Shown here: piece after piece, positions 10,500 to 22,084 of the stretch
How positions within the stretch are numbered: the stretch's first letter is position 1
Layout: each line of letters begins with the position of its first letter
Source: Pholiota molesta
Taxonomy: Eukaryota; Basidiomycota; Agaricomycetes; Agaricales; Strophariaceae
Assembly: GCA_014925825.1 (NCBI GenBank)
Contig: JACGCK010000125.1
Span: 1-64,000 of the forward strand
Length of the DNA: 64,000 bases
Reading direction: 5' to 3'
Program-made: the position numbers and the translations under genes
Notes under the pieces: generated by a model
The model's input: only the letters and a program-made list of their open reading frames with translations
Told to the model about the DNA's origin: nothing
Databases searched by the model: none

Positions 10500-11525
10500 T
10501 TACGGAATCCCATCACGCATCGACACCAATTGATCACTCCAAGGGCACTGCACCTGCAGCGACCTGCACAAACAGCTGCTGCCGCCCTGCGCATGCGTAC
10601 ATGTCAGAGTAGAGCTGGTCGGCAGGGCGGGAATTTTGGTGAAGGTCGTAGGGTTCTGGCCGATCTGGCGCAGATACAGGGCGTTGATGCGGGCCAGGAC
10701 GATGCATCCGTACGGGTGCATCCCGGCCTCGATCATGGACGCCGCCCACGTGCTCGCTTTGCGCCAGCAGTCGTACTTAGTACGTCAGCTGCGAGGCGTG
10801 CTAATCAGCGGATCCTCGCGGAGCGACAGGGAGGGGGTGGCCCAGGATGTCAAACGCACCCATCTCGCTAGCACGCCCGGTGCATGAGCTTGGCGGCGGC
10901 CTTGGGGAGCGGCTCTGATAATGCGTGTTCCGCGGCTTGATCAGCGAGACTGGTGTACCCGTGCTTCGCGCAGTGGTTCAGAATTTCGAGCGGGTGGTGC
11001 GGCAGTAGCTGCCTTAATATTGTTTAAGGGTGAATGTTGCGGGGGTGACAGGTCAAGATAATAAAAGCGAGCGTACTGCATGCGCGTCGCGAACGTGTTC
11101 ATCGCGCCATACACGACGTATTTCTCCACTGCTTCTGCCACGTCGAAGAACAGAGAAAACTCCATGTCGAGCACCGATGGCTGGCGGTAGTTGCGGGCCT
11201 CGGATGGGGGCTCGATGAACTGGAAAAGGACCTCGAGCGTCCTGGAGGGCTCGGACAGCTGCGCGGCGTCGGCCCCAATCATCATGTTCTCAGCGACGGC
11301 AATGCCGGTGCTGCTCGAGTTGACGTGGGTCCCATGTATCTTGAATAAGACGTGGTCCGACGAAAGGAAAGTGATGTCGGCTGTCGGATCGCAGACTGGA
11401 CAAGGACACAAGTCGTGCGTCAATAAGATGTCAGAATGTGCAAGTGATAAAGCTTTATAAATGTATGTATACATACACAGCACAGACATCGTTCGCTCTG
11501 GTTGAGGTGTAGGATTTTCATCCAT
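10500..11525 (-). pseudogene. BTB/POZ-domain protein, broken
   Basis: Minus-strand reading gives a basidiomycete BTB/POZ protein, a protein-interaction fold often used in ubiquitin-ligase adaptors. Exon 1 (11477-11525) starts with ATG and ends at a GTATGT donor. Exon 2 starts at 11395 with CDPTADITFLSSDHVLFKIH and continues with LSEPSRTLEVLFQFIEP and AVEKYVVYGAMNTFATRM, the classic order of this family. After RFYYLD the frame changes. A continuation, HHPLEILNHCAKHGYTSLAD, follows in another frame across a doubtful splice (GTCACC donor). A TAG near 10879 then stops it, and further family-like sequence (MIEAGMHPYGCIV) appears later in yet another frame. The core domain is readable, but the 3' half is disrupted, so it is probably a pseudogene. 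Confidence 0.7.
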
Positions 11526-14108
11526 CGCGGTGAGGGCAAGACGGAGGATTCAAGTCAAGTGAAAGGTTCGTCCAGCAGCAGGATGGGTAATGGGAAGAAG
11601 CCTCATATCGACAGGTACGAAAACGGCGAAGACAGGGTCATTTGGAAGCGAGAGAGTGGGGGCTTCGTGGACATGAAATGCGCCTACTTACACCGGTATC
11701 CGGTCTCTATATCAGCGGACATCAATGCGACAGATGCACTTCGTAGATGGGACGGTCGTTTTCCAAAACAGCGCGTCTTATAGGCGATGATCGAAGAGAC
11801 CACGTCGACAAGTCACAACGGCGGACGAGGTCGGACCGGCGTGAGCCGGGCCTCGCGATGGTGCGGAATCTGAAAGCAACTTTTCTCATGCATGTTACTC
11901 TCAACTTTCAAGTTACTCCAGATTGACGCTGGACAGGACAAACCTACGAATTACGACTCACTCTTTGGTATCGATTATGACGGGCGGCCAACTCGCTCAG
12001 GGTGGTCTCTGGACTGGGAAGGAAGGTTGGAGGAGACTTGAGCTACGCTGAGTGAAGGTTTTGATCGATGAGCTTCTCGTTTATGCACCGTCTTCGTTCT
12101 ACTGACGTTGGTGCATCCAGCATCGTAGGATGACCTCGATTGGCTCCCATTTGTCGTCTTCCTTGACAATCTCGTCTGGTCCCCAACGAAATTGCATCTT
12201 GCGCTTCATGACGGCCAAGAGCCCAACCCAGGTGTGTGTATTCTGAATATGTTTCTTTTCGCCACGTCATCCTATCTTGTTCTTTTTCCTTTTCTTTTCC
12301 GTCAGCGCTTCTTCTCGATTTTGCGTGTGGCGTCCGATGTCGATGGGCGCTTGGCGCTTGAGCTTCGAATAGCGACCACTGATGGTGTACGTGGTCGTTT
12401 CCGCATGGGATATGTTATCGCCAGTGCGTGCATGGTGGATACGTCGTCAGATTCCGGCGCTCTGTGGGATATCTATTCCGAGTCTACGTCCAACCCCGTC
12501 AAATGTATATATGCCCCTCGGCCACGCCGCTAAGGCATATCACGACTACTCCTTGCAAGTTCTCAGCGCCGGTTCTGAAGCTGTACACACGGGGTGTCAG
12601 TATCGTGCGTTGATTTAAGAGATAGTCTCAAGCGAGTTAGTCAGAGATAGGGCGGGCACGCCTCGAGGGGCGTTAATGCGTGTTGAGGCGTCTGCCTCGT
12701 TTCGTTCATGGGTGTGGGCAAATGAGGCTGGCGCGGTATGCTCGAGTTTCCGCGCAGTCAGACGATGGTCATCGCTACCGTCCGAGCGCGCGCTTCTTGC
12801 GGCGGGCGGGTATTTGTTGCGGACCATTTGCGCGTGTTCCATTGCGTGGAATTTTTTCTCGTCGTTTCCCCGGCACAGGCCGGGGAGCGCGCCGCTAATC
12901 CCCCTCCACTCCTTTTTCCGTGAGGCGTTACTGTGTCTGCGTGCTAGGTGGCACATCGTATCCGCGTATCGATCTACACCCTCTCAATCATCGAGGCCAT
13001 TCCAGAGTTTTTTTTCTTTGCGAAGGACCTTCGGATTGTCGTATATTTCTAGTTGCGCTATGTGGATACGAGCTGGACTGTATATCCCCAGCGACCCGCG
13101 GGCGCGAAGGCCGAAAGCGGAAAGCGCGTCGTAGTTTGCGCTTCACGGGCGCAGGGTAGGCGCGTAGGTCGCGCGGTACGAATGCTTGCGCATGGCCTTT
13201 CGGCCACCAGCGCTGGTCTTACGCCATGCGACGCGTTTTTTTCTCTTTTCTTTCTTTTCCCAGTGTCGCACATTAACCCACGTGGGCGCCGGCGATGGCA
13301 ACCTCCTCCAGTGACCACCAGGCGTCCATAAAGCGATGCTGCTTGCGCCACCCCTAAGAGTGCACCCCTCGCAAGGGCTGTCTCCGACCTCATGGGTGGC
13401 GCTCTTGTATACAGCGTTCCACTTGTGGCCTCTGTGGCACTGTTGGAGGTGCGCTTTCGGTGCGATGTTGCCCGTGCGTGTATCAGGTCCGTAGCGTATT
13501 ATGCAGGATATCTTTCGAAAGGCGCGCGTGCTTGTGTTCGAGATTACCATTCGTGCCGTGCGTATATCGCCCTCGCGCTGTGCGTCCCGCTGCTGCTGGG
13601 CATATCAAATTCAATCACTGATAGACTCTCTCTCTTCCGCTCTTTGGGACCCAGGCCTTGATATTGGTCTGGGGGTGCCCATTGCGTCGATGCGATGAGT
13701 TCCTTTTTCTGTGATTGGACTCTATAGCCGCAGCTCGTAGAATCTGGAGGCACGGGAAAGACGAAAGCTCGATATTCGTGGATATGACTTATTGATATGA
13801 ATCACGAACACAAGGCGAGCTTGGAGAGGATCAGGCGGGGGATACACCAATAAATCAGCCTTTAGCACATTCCCTTCCGCCAGATGGGACACTCCAGGGG
13901 GCGGATTAACACAATGCACGCATTCTTCGGCGCAGATCAATAAGTTAAATTTTACAGCTTTGTTAGAAATAGAAATCCCAAAACTGAAACCGCGTTCGCG
14001 ATATACTTGTACATAAGGTCAGATTCGTGGTAAAGAAATCGATGTTCAGGTGCTTTCGTTAACAGCATACAAACCTGTGCGCCCAATTAGAAAACTCGAT
14101 TGCGAGCT
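11526..14108. other. 2.6 kb without a recognised gene
   Basis: Short ORFs occur on both strands (for example 12192-12533 on plus, containing an intron-like GTGTGT...TTCCGTCAG at 12231-12305), but none shows a known domain and their frames overlap each other. The region between 12620 and 13700 is GC-rich. I see no inverted repeat, LTR or tRNA here. Confidence 0.4.
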
Positions 14109-15386
14109 TCACACTACCGTGACTTTCCCTTCCATTTTTTTACCTTCATCATCAGATAGATCATGGACATCGAGAGGGTGAGCATTATCCGGAGCCGGCT
14201 CTGTATCCGACTGGGGTGGACCGAGCATGGAACTGAAGGCCTGATAAATGAGCTGAGACGGTCGAGGGAAATGTGGTTTCGGTGCTGAGTAACGCAACAC
14301 GGGCCACCATGATGGTCGTTGACATGGCCTGGCTCAATTGTAAGCTCGTTCGATAAGAGGCCTCCTGCGGAATGATCACGTACCAGGACATAAGGGACGA
14401 TGTTCTCTGCGTAGGTATTGGCAGCACTATCTTTTGTGTTTAATATGCTGGCCGGAAGCACGACAATTATCGCATTGGCTAGTAATGTGAGAGAGTTCAC
14501 GGCGCCTGACTGAATGACTATATCGATGATGTGTTTGAATCTTCTTGCCGACACGCCTTCCTGCTTCGAAACAGAATAAATTCTATAGGCTATGAGGATC
14601 GTCGTGACGAGGGTGGTGGCAAACGTAATGAAGAATGCGGCTGATAGCAAGGCATTCAGTGTGATTGATAAAGCCTCAGAGACAAGTTCTCCGTCTTTTC
14701 CGTCAAATATTATCTCAACGAAGAACAGTGCTTCGCAGAAAACGAGGAATTTAATAGATGTTCGATTGATCCATATGACATAAAGCTTACCAGCTTCGGT
14801 GATGACGAGAATCAACGACACTGATATAACGCGAATTGACCGATTCCATACGAAGAAACACCGCCATATCTATCCATGTACATCGTAAATACAGGGAACT
14901 TGGGAGGCGTCATATACGCACCAGAAGTCCATCAGCAAGTACGAAGGCGATATAAGCCGGAGTGTCCTCCGCAACGAAAAACCAATTGGGAACGATGTAT
15001 AACGACTCGAAGACCGAATCTCGGGTGTCTCCGTTGTTGATAAATTCCCATTTCGTGTTGTACCACTGGACGCTGAAGCCGACTAGGTTGCACAGATACA
15101 GCATCGAAACAGTGGCGGGAACTAGAAACCGCTGGGACGAATTCCTTGCAACTAAGCATCCGAAGCATGAATATCCCAGATGTGAGAAAGATTCGGAAAC
15201 ATACAGTAAACATATATAGTCGCAATATAAAGTATTGTATACATCCCTGCCATGGGCTATTCAAACAGGGCAGAATATGTACGCAGGGGGTAACATACCC
15301 ATTAAGAAAGCCTGGACAAGCATGCCATTGAGGCTGTCGCTGATCTCTGATCGCTCAATGTCGACGGGTATGCCTAGTCCTGGCAT
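14109..15386 (-). CDS. Basidiomycete seven-helix integral membrane protein
   Basis: The product is a multi-pass membrane protein of a family very common in Agaricomycetes; its function is unknown and it is sometimes described as receptor-like. Exon 1 (15299-15386) begins MPGLGIPVDIERSEISDSLN, exon 2 (15205-15246) gives GMYTILYIATIYVY and exon 3 starts at 15151 with ARNSSQRFLVPATVSML. The next exon opens IWRCFFVWNRSIRV, a typical cytoplasmic loop after helix 3, followed by hydrophobic segments (VSLILVITEAG, ITLNALLSAAFFITF, LLANAIIVVLP). Introns 1 and 2 start GTATGT and are 46-52 nt long. The 3' end is less certain: the tail ending DLSDDEGKKMEGKVTVV is reached only if another small intron near 14290-14380 is spliced. 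No damage is evident upstream of that. Confidence 0.82.
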
Positions 15387-16393
15387 TGTGAGTTAGAACG
15401 ATACAGACGTGATTTGAATGGGAGAGGAAGGTCCAATTCACCGAACCATTTACGGTTGAAATCAGTTTTTATATGCGTAGTTCTTCAAAAGGCCGATAAG
15501 TAACCAATCACCAATCGCAGTGACAGATGAATGGAAGTACCGAAGACTACTGTGTGTATTGTGTTCTTAAAGTGCAATCATTCTGATGCCTCAAGCATTC
15601 GACCTGCCTTTGATTGCTATGTTTACAAAAAGTGATATTGATTCATATTATATTACAAGAGTAATGCGCAAGATATATTCTGGATGACGGCCATTCAACT
15701 TGTTTATCGGCTAATATCCCCCAAACCTACATTCAATTCTTGCCACGTCTACATGATATCTAGCGCTCAGATATCACAAATGAAAAATACATGGGACGGA
15801 CAGTGGAGTATGTTACTCACCTATTACTGATTATAGAAGTTAGTTGCATGGAGGAAGTAAAAATGTCCGAAATTTGAGCGAAAAATGGCCCTGCGTATGA
15901 TAAATTCTCGACATCATGGGACACGAAGTGCGTTTACTGACCTTCTCGACCGGTATTTCTCAAGCTTGGGCGCCAAATATTGTGAGAACTGGTGGTAACA
16001 GAAGGTACAGCCATTCTTACCCATCACTAATTTCAGGCGCACAACATTGGGCTATAGTTACTGCTGAGATGCAATCTGACGCTTCCCGACAAACGCCATC
16101 GCAGAATATGTTGCCTAATCACTAAAGCAGATGTTCGCTCACGACCTTCCGCTGCTACGTGAGACCGAGAAGGCCAATCTAACATTCCATGGTTTATTTC
16201 CACGATATCATCCACTATCTTTCTGATTCTGATATAATTCTTATCCTGTGTGAGTTCTTTTCTTGAATGGAATGAAGGATAGGCGCCCGAAGTCTACTTA
16301 TTAATAGCGGCTCCCATTGACAGCTGCCCACCAACATGACGGTAAGTTCATCCTGTCAATGAATATTGACAGAAGATTGATATATAATTAAGC
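15387..16393. other. Intergenic, upstream of the membrane protein gene
   Basis: AT-rich, with no domain-bearing ORF on either strand. It should contain the promoter of the minus-strand membrane protein gene; no convincing TATA box was picked out. It ends at the LTR retrotransposon. Confidence 0.5.
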
Positions 16394-17182
16394 TGTAAAT
16401 GAAGTATTTACTGTACGCAGCGACTGGTGTGGTCGCCGAAGGGTGTCAAAGAGACGCCGTAAACTAGGTTGATAGATTTATTAATAGAACTGTCTTCGCG
16501 CCCTTCGACTTTGGGCGCTTTCGAAAACAGACTGAGAATTGAGAGCTGAACTGAGAACTATTGAGTGAAACTGGGGGTGGATTCCACTGGGGAAATTCTA
16601 CTGTACATGTCTAGTATTTATACAAATTCTACCGTCCTCATGTCGCCCGCCGTTTGCTTTATTTTCTGAGTCACCTCCGTCGGGCCCTCGAGTACCATGC
16701 GGCTCAGATTCACGCTCTGCCATTGTCTCTCGCCTCATGCCCCGTATGCGAGCCTCATGTTCGTTCTTTTTCAAATTTATCTTGGTGGCTGTACTGACAA
16801 ATTTTTCTTCTTTGAGTCCTCGTCCAGATTTCCCATTGTCGACCTTTGTGTGTCCATTTCTTTGTCTCGTATCCGATCCGAGCACCGCATGGTGCGTCGC
16901 GCTTTTGATTGGTGCCGTGTCCATTGTTTGATGCGCCTCGCGCCGCGTGCGCTCCGCCTCTTTGTGCTCAATTCTACGGATCCTCTAAGAAGCGTATAGC
17001 GCTTTCTTTCTATCAAATTCCATCCTATTCTTATTGTTAACACGCGTGGTGGTGCGCATTTTTATTTCCACGCCCTTTGTGGGGCGCGCCGACCCTTGCT
17101 CTTTGTTCGTGGGAATTTTGATGTGCGCGTCCTAATCCGGTTATCGCGCTATTTCCCGCGTACGCCAATTCCCATCCTCACA
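16394..17182 (-). repeat. 3' LTR of the gypsy element (789 bp)
   Basis: It starts TGTAAATGAAG and ends ATCCTCACA on the plus strand, and matches the other LTR throughout except for one extra T. Minus-strand reading has TATAAATA (16615-16622) and an AATAAA word (near 16473-16482) that could signal polyadenylation. Confidence 0.95.
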
Positions 17183-17192
17183 CCTCCTCCCC
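17183..17192 (-). other. Polypurine tract of the gypsy element
   Basis: The minus strand reads GGGGAGGAGG directly before the 3' LTR, the normal position for priming plus-strand DNA synthesis. Confidence 0.85.
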
Positions 17193-17193
17193 A

Positions 17194-17202
17194 CTTTAAA
17201 TA
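17194..17202 (+). promoter_or_regulatory. TATA-like box ahead of the antisense ORF
   Basis: TTTAAATAC lies on the plus strand about 120 bp before the ATG at 17317, just inside the element. It would let the opposite-strand ORF be transcribed independently of gag-pol. Assignment is by position and base pattern only. Confidence 0.4.
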
Positions 17203-17316
17203 CTGAGTTCCACCTCAGTTATTTCTTCACAAGGTCTCATCGCCTTCTAGCTTTTGCCACCCTCATCTCCGCACTTCGACCGCACTTTTTCTTTGATTTT
17301 CGATCGTCCGTTTATC

Positions 17317-17997
17317 ATGGCTGCCAACCTCGAACATCCCGCCTTGGTTCCTGTGATCCTGGAACGCGTCGTCGAGCAGGGCATCCGTCAGGTTCTTGAG
17401 CACGATTTTATTGCGCGCCGCGCCGCAGTCAAGACTGCCGCTCTCGTTGTAATTAGCGAGAGCCCGGTCGCGGCAGGCGTATATCCCGCTTTCTGCGACG
17501 CCTTGGTATGGTTTCGGTATTTTCCTTGATGTTCCCTTCTGACTGATGCGAAATTTTATTTTTATCCACAGGAGTTGGCCGCTTTTGGAACACGCATGCT
17601 GGCTGGATTCGACGCCTTCGGCCGTGTCGAGCACGCCGATATCGGAATTATTTTCGAAGCACTCAGATACGGTATTCGATTTGGTGTGCTCCGTCCATAT
17701 CAGCGCCGTGCCGCACTCAACCTGCACGAGTTGATGTCCGAGGAGCAACGGCGTATTCTTTTCTTCAATGAGTGGTACATCCGACACGTCTTCGTAGCTG
17801 CGACTCATGGGCCAGAGAATCCCATTATTGTGGATGGTGCCGACAATGAGATGGAACAATCAGACGGCCGCGACGACATCTCCGACGATATTCCAGACCT
17901 TGCCAGTGTTTCGGATAGCGGTGATGAGGACGATATTTATCTCGGGTTTGCTGCTCGCCATGGTTCGCGTACAATTTATATTGATGACGATGTATAA
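17317..17997 (+). CDS. Spliced ORF of unknown function, antisense to gag-pol within the gypsy element
   Basis: Two exons (17317-17505 and 17572-17997) join in phase 0 across a 66-nt intron with GTATGG and CACAG borders, giving about 204 residues. The first ~150 residues are predicted mainly helical (VPVILERVVEQGIRQVLEHD, then LRPYQRRAALNLHELM). The C-terminus is strongly acidic (DDISDDIPDLASVSDSGDED). The start context is ATCATGG. The gene lies wholly between the pol stop (18099) and the 3' LTR and converges on pol with a ~100-bp gap. Extra ORFs, some antisense, are known after pol in other Ty3/gypsy lineages; I do not recognise this protein. It is not a chromodomain or envelope-type protein by eye. 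Confidence 0.7.
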
Positions 17998-18098
17998 TGA
18001 GTGGGTTTTCTTGCGCCAGCGTCTTAATATTTTTCTCTGGTCCTGATTCCGTTTACCGTACCGTTTAATTATGTCCCATTATGTGATCAGTGCCATTT

Positions 18099-21000
18099 TT
18101 AGAATTCTCGATCGAATACATTATTAGACTCTTGCGTCATGGCTTCGAGATCGTCCGAGTCTAATTCAGTAAGCTTTGTTACCGGCACGGATTTGACATT
18201 TCGTGGGAGGTAAGGTAGCAGCCGAAACGCGGCAAATCGTAACTTGGATAGTGAGCCGTCGAGCTCGCCGAGAATATATGAACCGCCCTTAGTACGACGA
18301 ATAACGACCATGGGGCCTAGGTAGCGAGGCTTTGTTTTATTTGTCATTCCTTTGTCAAACCTCGAATTTTTGACAATTACAAGTGTGCCGGGGGCGAAAT
18401 TAAAATCACGGATGTTGTGCGCGTTGTCTTTTTCGAGTTGTTGAATTGCTTTCCACCTTGATTTTATTACTTCTTGCCGTACATGTTCTAAATCTTCGGG
18501 TCGTTTCATTAGCATTTTTGCTCGGAGCGCTATAAGATCCTCGGTACGCAGAATTACTTCCATGTCTGATGCGAGATAAGTGGCTTCAGCGAGGTCGAAT
18601 GGCAACAGTGGTTCGACGCCATGTGCCATAAAATATGGTGAATAACCCGTAGATTTTTGTATTGTTACGCGCTCGGCCCAAAATACTGATGGTGCGACTA
18701 ATGGCCATTTCGATTCGTCCCCTTCAGCGGCTTTAATTAAAGCTTCTCGGACATCGAAGTGTCGCCGCTCGATAGGTCCGGACGCGCGTGAGTTATAGGG
18801 TGATATTTTAATATGGTGGACGTGGTAGTCGCGCTCGATTATTCTTGCCGCCTCTAGGTATTGTGGTGCATTATCTGTCACTAGCGTCTCGATTGCGCCC
18901 CATCTACAGATTATTTTATGCAAAAACTTCGCGATAGCTTGCGCATTTTCTGCTTTAACCATTTCCCATTCGGGGTATGCGGTAAGTGAACATCGCGCAT
19001 GCAAAATGTACCTATATCCTCGAGCTTTAGGCATTAACATTGTGTCGACATAGACTTTACGAAACAATCCCCCTGGTGTTGGTACTGTCGGCGGAATAAT
19101 AACCTTCTTTAGTTGTCGAATCTGGCATTCGTGGCACGTCTGAATAAACCATTTAACGTCCCTGTCTAAGTCAGGCCACCAAAAGCGTTCAAGCAGTCGT
19201 GTTCTGACTGTGAATATTCCTTTGTGTCCAAGGTCATCGTGGGCTTGCTTAATTAAGGACAAGCGTTTATCGTTTCCTGATATAACGAGCTGATGTTTTC
19301 CATGGACATTCTTTTTCCACAGCTGATTATTTATAAAGAAGAAACGGCTTGCACGCTTCACCATTCTTGACAAGCTATTAACCTCTGAGTGGGTAAATTT
19401 TTCTGGATTATCCAGGAAAGACTGTATCTCGGTTACTTGCAGGTCGCGCAGCTTCGACAGGTCATTTCTTGGGATCTCCAGCTGAGTAGCCGTCATTACA
19501 TATGATGATGGTGATCCATTTACGTCGGTGTGCTGATCCGGGCCTGAGATATATATAGCCTGGGCGCCAAGTCGGTGGTGTATGTACCTGCTATTCGGTG
19601 ACAAATTGAGAGCTTCCGTGGCAAATGCATAGGCGTGGTCGATCCAGTCGTCAGGGTCTTTGACGTCGTCTTGGTCTTCCGGCGCGCGAGGTCTTCTGGA
19701 TAGCCCGTCTGCTGGAGCATGGTCCTTTCCGGGCACATGCTTTAGTTTGAAGTCGAATAGCAAAATACCGGCGATCCATCGATTAATAGACGCGTTTGGC
19801 TGGATATCCGGATTGTTGATCATGCCTTTAATATATTTGGCATCTACTTCCACTGTGAGGTTTTGTATACCGATAATATATATCTTGATGGCTTTCAGCG
19901 CTCTGAATAGGCCATAGAGTTCAATTTTGGCTTGTGAATATCGTTGCTCATGTTCATTCCAAGTGATCGATCCATAGCGCGACGGATATCGCTTTTGGTC
20001 GTTGCCCTGCTGTGATAATACAAAACCGACGGCCATCCATGATGAATCGACAGCGAGTATGACTTCATTTGTGGAATTATAATCTATTGCTTTAATCGCG
20101 GTACATGTTTTTGTGAGAATCTTGAGTTTCTCCATGGCTGCCAGTTCGTCGATTCCAAAGTCAAATTCAATATCCTTTCTTGTGAGATTGATGAGCGGTT
20201 TGGCGTGAATCGCAAAGTCTTTGATAAAGATGCGTATCGTTCCGAGTGTTCCTAGAAAACCGCGAACTTCTGAAACATTCGTGCATATTGGCCAATCCAG
20301 AATTTTTTGTACTCTGCTTTCTTCTGGCATGCGGCCCTCATACGTACATTTGTGTCCCACAATAATAGCTGACTCCGTGCAGATATATGATTTAAGTCCC
20401 AAGAAGGTTCCGCCAGCATGCTTGATACGCTGAATAATTCGGTTGACGTTGAGTAGATGTTCCCATACGAAACGCCTGATACCACTGTTCTTCGGTATTG
20501 TTTCATATCCTCCATCTGATGTTTCGTATCGGGTCTGTGGTCCTTTGACCGGAATATCATCGACGAAAGGAATTGTGACGTGCGGGATCTCATCCTGTAG
20601 AATGAATGTCGTGTCGCCATGCTGTATCTGCATAGAATTTGTGTAGCCCATTGGTATTGATGTTAGTCTAAATGTGCCTAATGGTGTCTGAAACGTTGTG
20701 AGGTCTCTCGATCGTATGTCGAGGGCCCTTTGGTCGAATCCAACGAACAAGTCGAACATCGCATAACAACCTCGCCCTCCGAATCCTTCTGCATATTGCT
20801 CGACCATTGGTGGGAGGCCGCTATCCTTGATTGATACCGCGTTCAACGGTTGTAAGTCGTGTACGATTCGTAGAGATTTTCCATCCTTCTTCAGCACGCA
20901 GAACCATCGTGACCGGTATGACGAATTAGACGCCTCGTAATTTCCAGCGTCTATTTTCTTTCGTATAACGTCGATTACTTTGTCATATATTCCGGGAGGT

Positions 21001-21428
21001 ATCGGAATATTTTTTAATACCCAAGGGATATGCTCGACTGTGGGGATAACGACTGGATCGAAATATGCGTCGGAAAATCGTCCTTTCTCTGCTTCTGTCC
21101 ATGCGAACGCCTGTTCATGAACTTTGATTAAATAATGCACTAGCTTCTCCTCTTCAGGCCATAGGAACTTGTTTTTATTCACTGGCATTGCTTCTTTTCT
21201 CTCGTGCGTATATCTCTCTCCTGGTGTAAATTCGGGTGGACTTGTCGGTAACTCTGGTAATGACGCTAGCGGTTCTTCTGGTATACGACGGACGATTCTA
21301 AATTCTTCGGGTAATGTGGTAGCGACTGGCTTGGTTCGGTTAGCGACCTTCTTGTACGCATAGCTAGAAAATGAAATAGAAAATTGTTTTTGGGCTTTCT
21401 TCTCTTGTGTATACGGGGTATAAGGCAA
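18099..21428 (-). CDS. pol: Pol polyprotein: reverse transcriptase, RNase H, integrase
   Basis: The ORF of about 1,109 codons carries the Ty3/gypsy order. The reverse transcriptase has MFDLFVGFDQ and the catalytic box FVDD (usually YVDD). RNase H shows Asp in ILAVDSSWMAVGF, Glu in KIELYGL and Asp in VEVDAKYIKGM. The integrase has an HHCC finger (HDDLGHKG...CHECQ) and the DDE residues in VDTMLMPK, TDNAPQYL and GPIERRHF. A GPY/F-like end follows (RYLGPMVVIRRTKGGSY) with an acidic tail. No chromodomain is visible. The open frame has no ATG until residue 81 (MPVNKNKFLW), so translation probably depends on frameshift or readthrough from the upstream protease frame. No damage is visible, so the enzyme looks functional. 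Confidence 0.95.
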   Translation of the reverse strand: MPYTPYTQEKKAQKQFSISFSSYAYKKVANRTKPVATTLPEEFRIVRRIPEEPLASLPELPTSPPEFTPGERYTHERKEAMPVNKNKFLWPEEEKLVHYLIKVHEQAFAWTEAEKGRFSDAYFDPVVIPTVEHIPWVLKNIPIPPGIYDKVIDVIRKKIDAGNYEASNSSYRSRWFCVLKKDGKSLRIVHDLQPLNAVSIKDSGLPPMVEQYAEGFGGRGCYAMFDLFVGFDQRALDIRSRDLTTFQTPLGTFRLTSIPMGYTNSMQIQHGDTTFILQDEIPHVTIPFVDDIPVKGPQTRYETSDGGYETIPKNSGIRRFVWEHLLNVNRIIQRIKHAGGTFLGLKSYICTESAIIVGHKCTYEGRMPEESRVQKILDWPICTNVSEVRGFLGTLGTIRIFIKDFAIHAKPLINLTRKDIEFDFGIDELAAMEKLKILTKTCTAIKAIDYNSTNEVILAVDSSWMAVGFVLSQQGNDQKRYPSRYGSITWNEHEQRYSQAKIELYGLFRALKAIKIYIIGIQNLTVEVDAKYIKGMINNPDIQPNASINRWIAGILLFDFKLKHVPGKDHAPADGLSRRPRAPEDQDDVKDPDDWIDHAYAFATEALNLSPNSRYIHHRLGAQAIYISGPDQHTDVNGSPSSYVMTATQLEIPRNDLSKLRDLQVTEIQSFLDNPEKFTHSEVNSLSRMVKRASRFFFINNQLWKKNVHGKHQLVISGNDKRLSLIKQAHDDLGHKGIFTVRTRLLERFWWPDLDRDVKWFIQTCHECQIRQLKKVIIPPTVPTPGGLFRKVYVDTMLMPKARGYRYILHARCSLTAYPEWEMVKAENAQAIAKFLHKIICRWGAIETLVTDNAPQYLEAARIIERDYHVHHIKISPYNSRASGPIERRHFDVREALIKAAEGDESKWPLVAPSVFWAERVTIQKSTGYSPYFMAHGVEPLLPFDLAEATYLASDMEVILRTEDLIALRAKMLMKRPEDLEHVRQEVIKSRWKAIQQLEKDNAHNIRDFNFAPGTLVIVKNSRFDKGMTNKTKPRYLGPMVVIRRTKGGSYILGELDGSLSKLRFAAFRLLPYLPRNVKSVPVTKLTELDSDDLEAMTQESNNVFDREF

Positions 21429-21517
21429 ACTGTATTCGGTTGTGTTGATATTACATGCAGTTGTATTCGCTAGGAGATCATTTGAATCTCCTCGCCTTTG
21501 TAGCGACTCCTCGATTC

Positions 21518-22081
21518 CTAAAAACCCGTAATCTTTTCCAATTTCTTGTCTCCGCGTTTCCTTGCCTTGGTTGGTACTGTGATAATAGCTTGGGTGTTCG
21601 GGTCTTTCAATGTGATGTGCGACGATCCATCTTCGAAGTGCTGTGTCGTGCTTTGCGTAAGAACTTTAAATGGAAGCCCAATGAGCATTTCGTATGGCGC
21701 GTGTTCGACGACTTGTGCTTGCACGTAGAAATCATATCCCGCGATCGTTAATTTGAGATTGTGCAGTAATCCAATTGTTTTCGCCGTGGTATTAGTTGCC
21801 GACTCCATAACGACTTGATAGTCGGATCGCGCTGCTAGTCCGAGCGATTCCCAGATGTCTTTACGGATGGCAATAATTTGCGATCCTTCATCTAATATTC
21901 CTTCGACAGTTCGAACCCCATGAATTAATACGTCGATCGCTCTGAGCTCTTCCGAGTGATTGGCTACTTTTAAACCTTCTTGCGTTGGTGGAAGCTCCGT
22001 CATAAATGATTGTACCATTCCCGGCGCTCCAGAAATATTTTGCTGGGCCACCTTACGCGTGGTTATCTGATCTTTGACCAT
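21518..22081 (-). CDS. Retroviral-type aspartic protease ORF
   Basis: The 187-codon ORF starts with ATG only 3 nt after the gag stop (TGAAAGATG). The aspartic-protease core appears as VEGILDEGSQIIAIRKDIWE; the usual D-S/T-G triad is here DEGS, keeping the Asp. A flap-like and hydrophobic second half follows (EMLIGLPFKVL). It would cut the Gag-Pol polyprotein. Its position between gag and pol matches the Ty3/gypsy order, and the short gap to gag suggests reinitiation or readthrough. Confidence 0.88.
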   Translation of the reverse strand: MVKDQITTRKVAQQNISGAPGMVQSFMTELPPTQEGLKVANHSEELRAIDVLIHGVRTVEGILDEGSQIIAIRKDIWESLGLAARSDYQVVMESATNTTAKTIGLLHNLKLTIAGYDFYVQAQVVEHAPYEMLIGLPFKVLTQSTTQHFEDGSSHITLKDPNTQAIITVPTKARKRGDKKLEKITGF

Positions 22082-22084
22082 CTT

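Noticed and set aside
11565..12533. Possible multi-exon plus-strand gene
   Set aside because: One intron-like segment is plausible, but no start, domain or consistent frame could be established.
16598..16924. 108-codon minus-strand ORF in the LTR (repeated at 24104-24430)
   Set aside because: It lies mostly upstream of the LTR TATA box, in U3, so it is not part of the main transcript, and it shows no domain.
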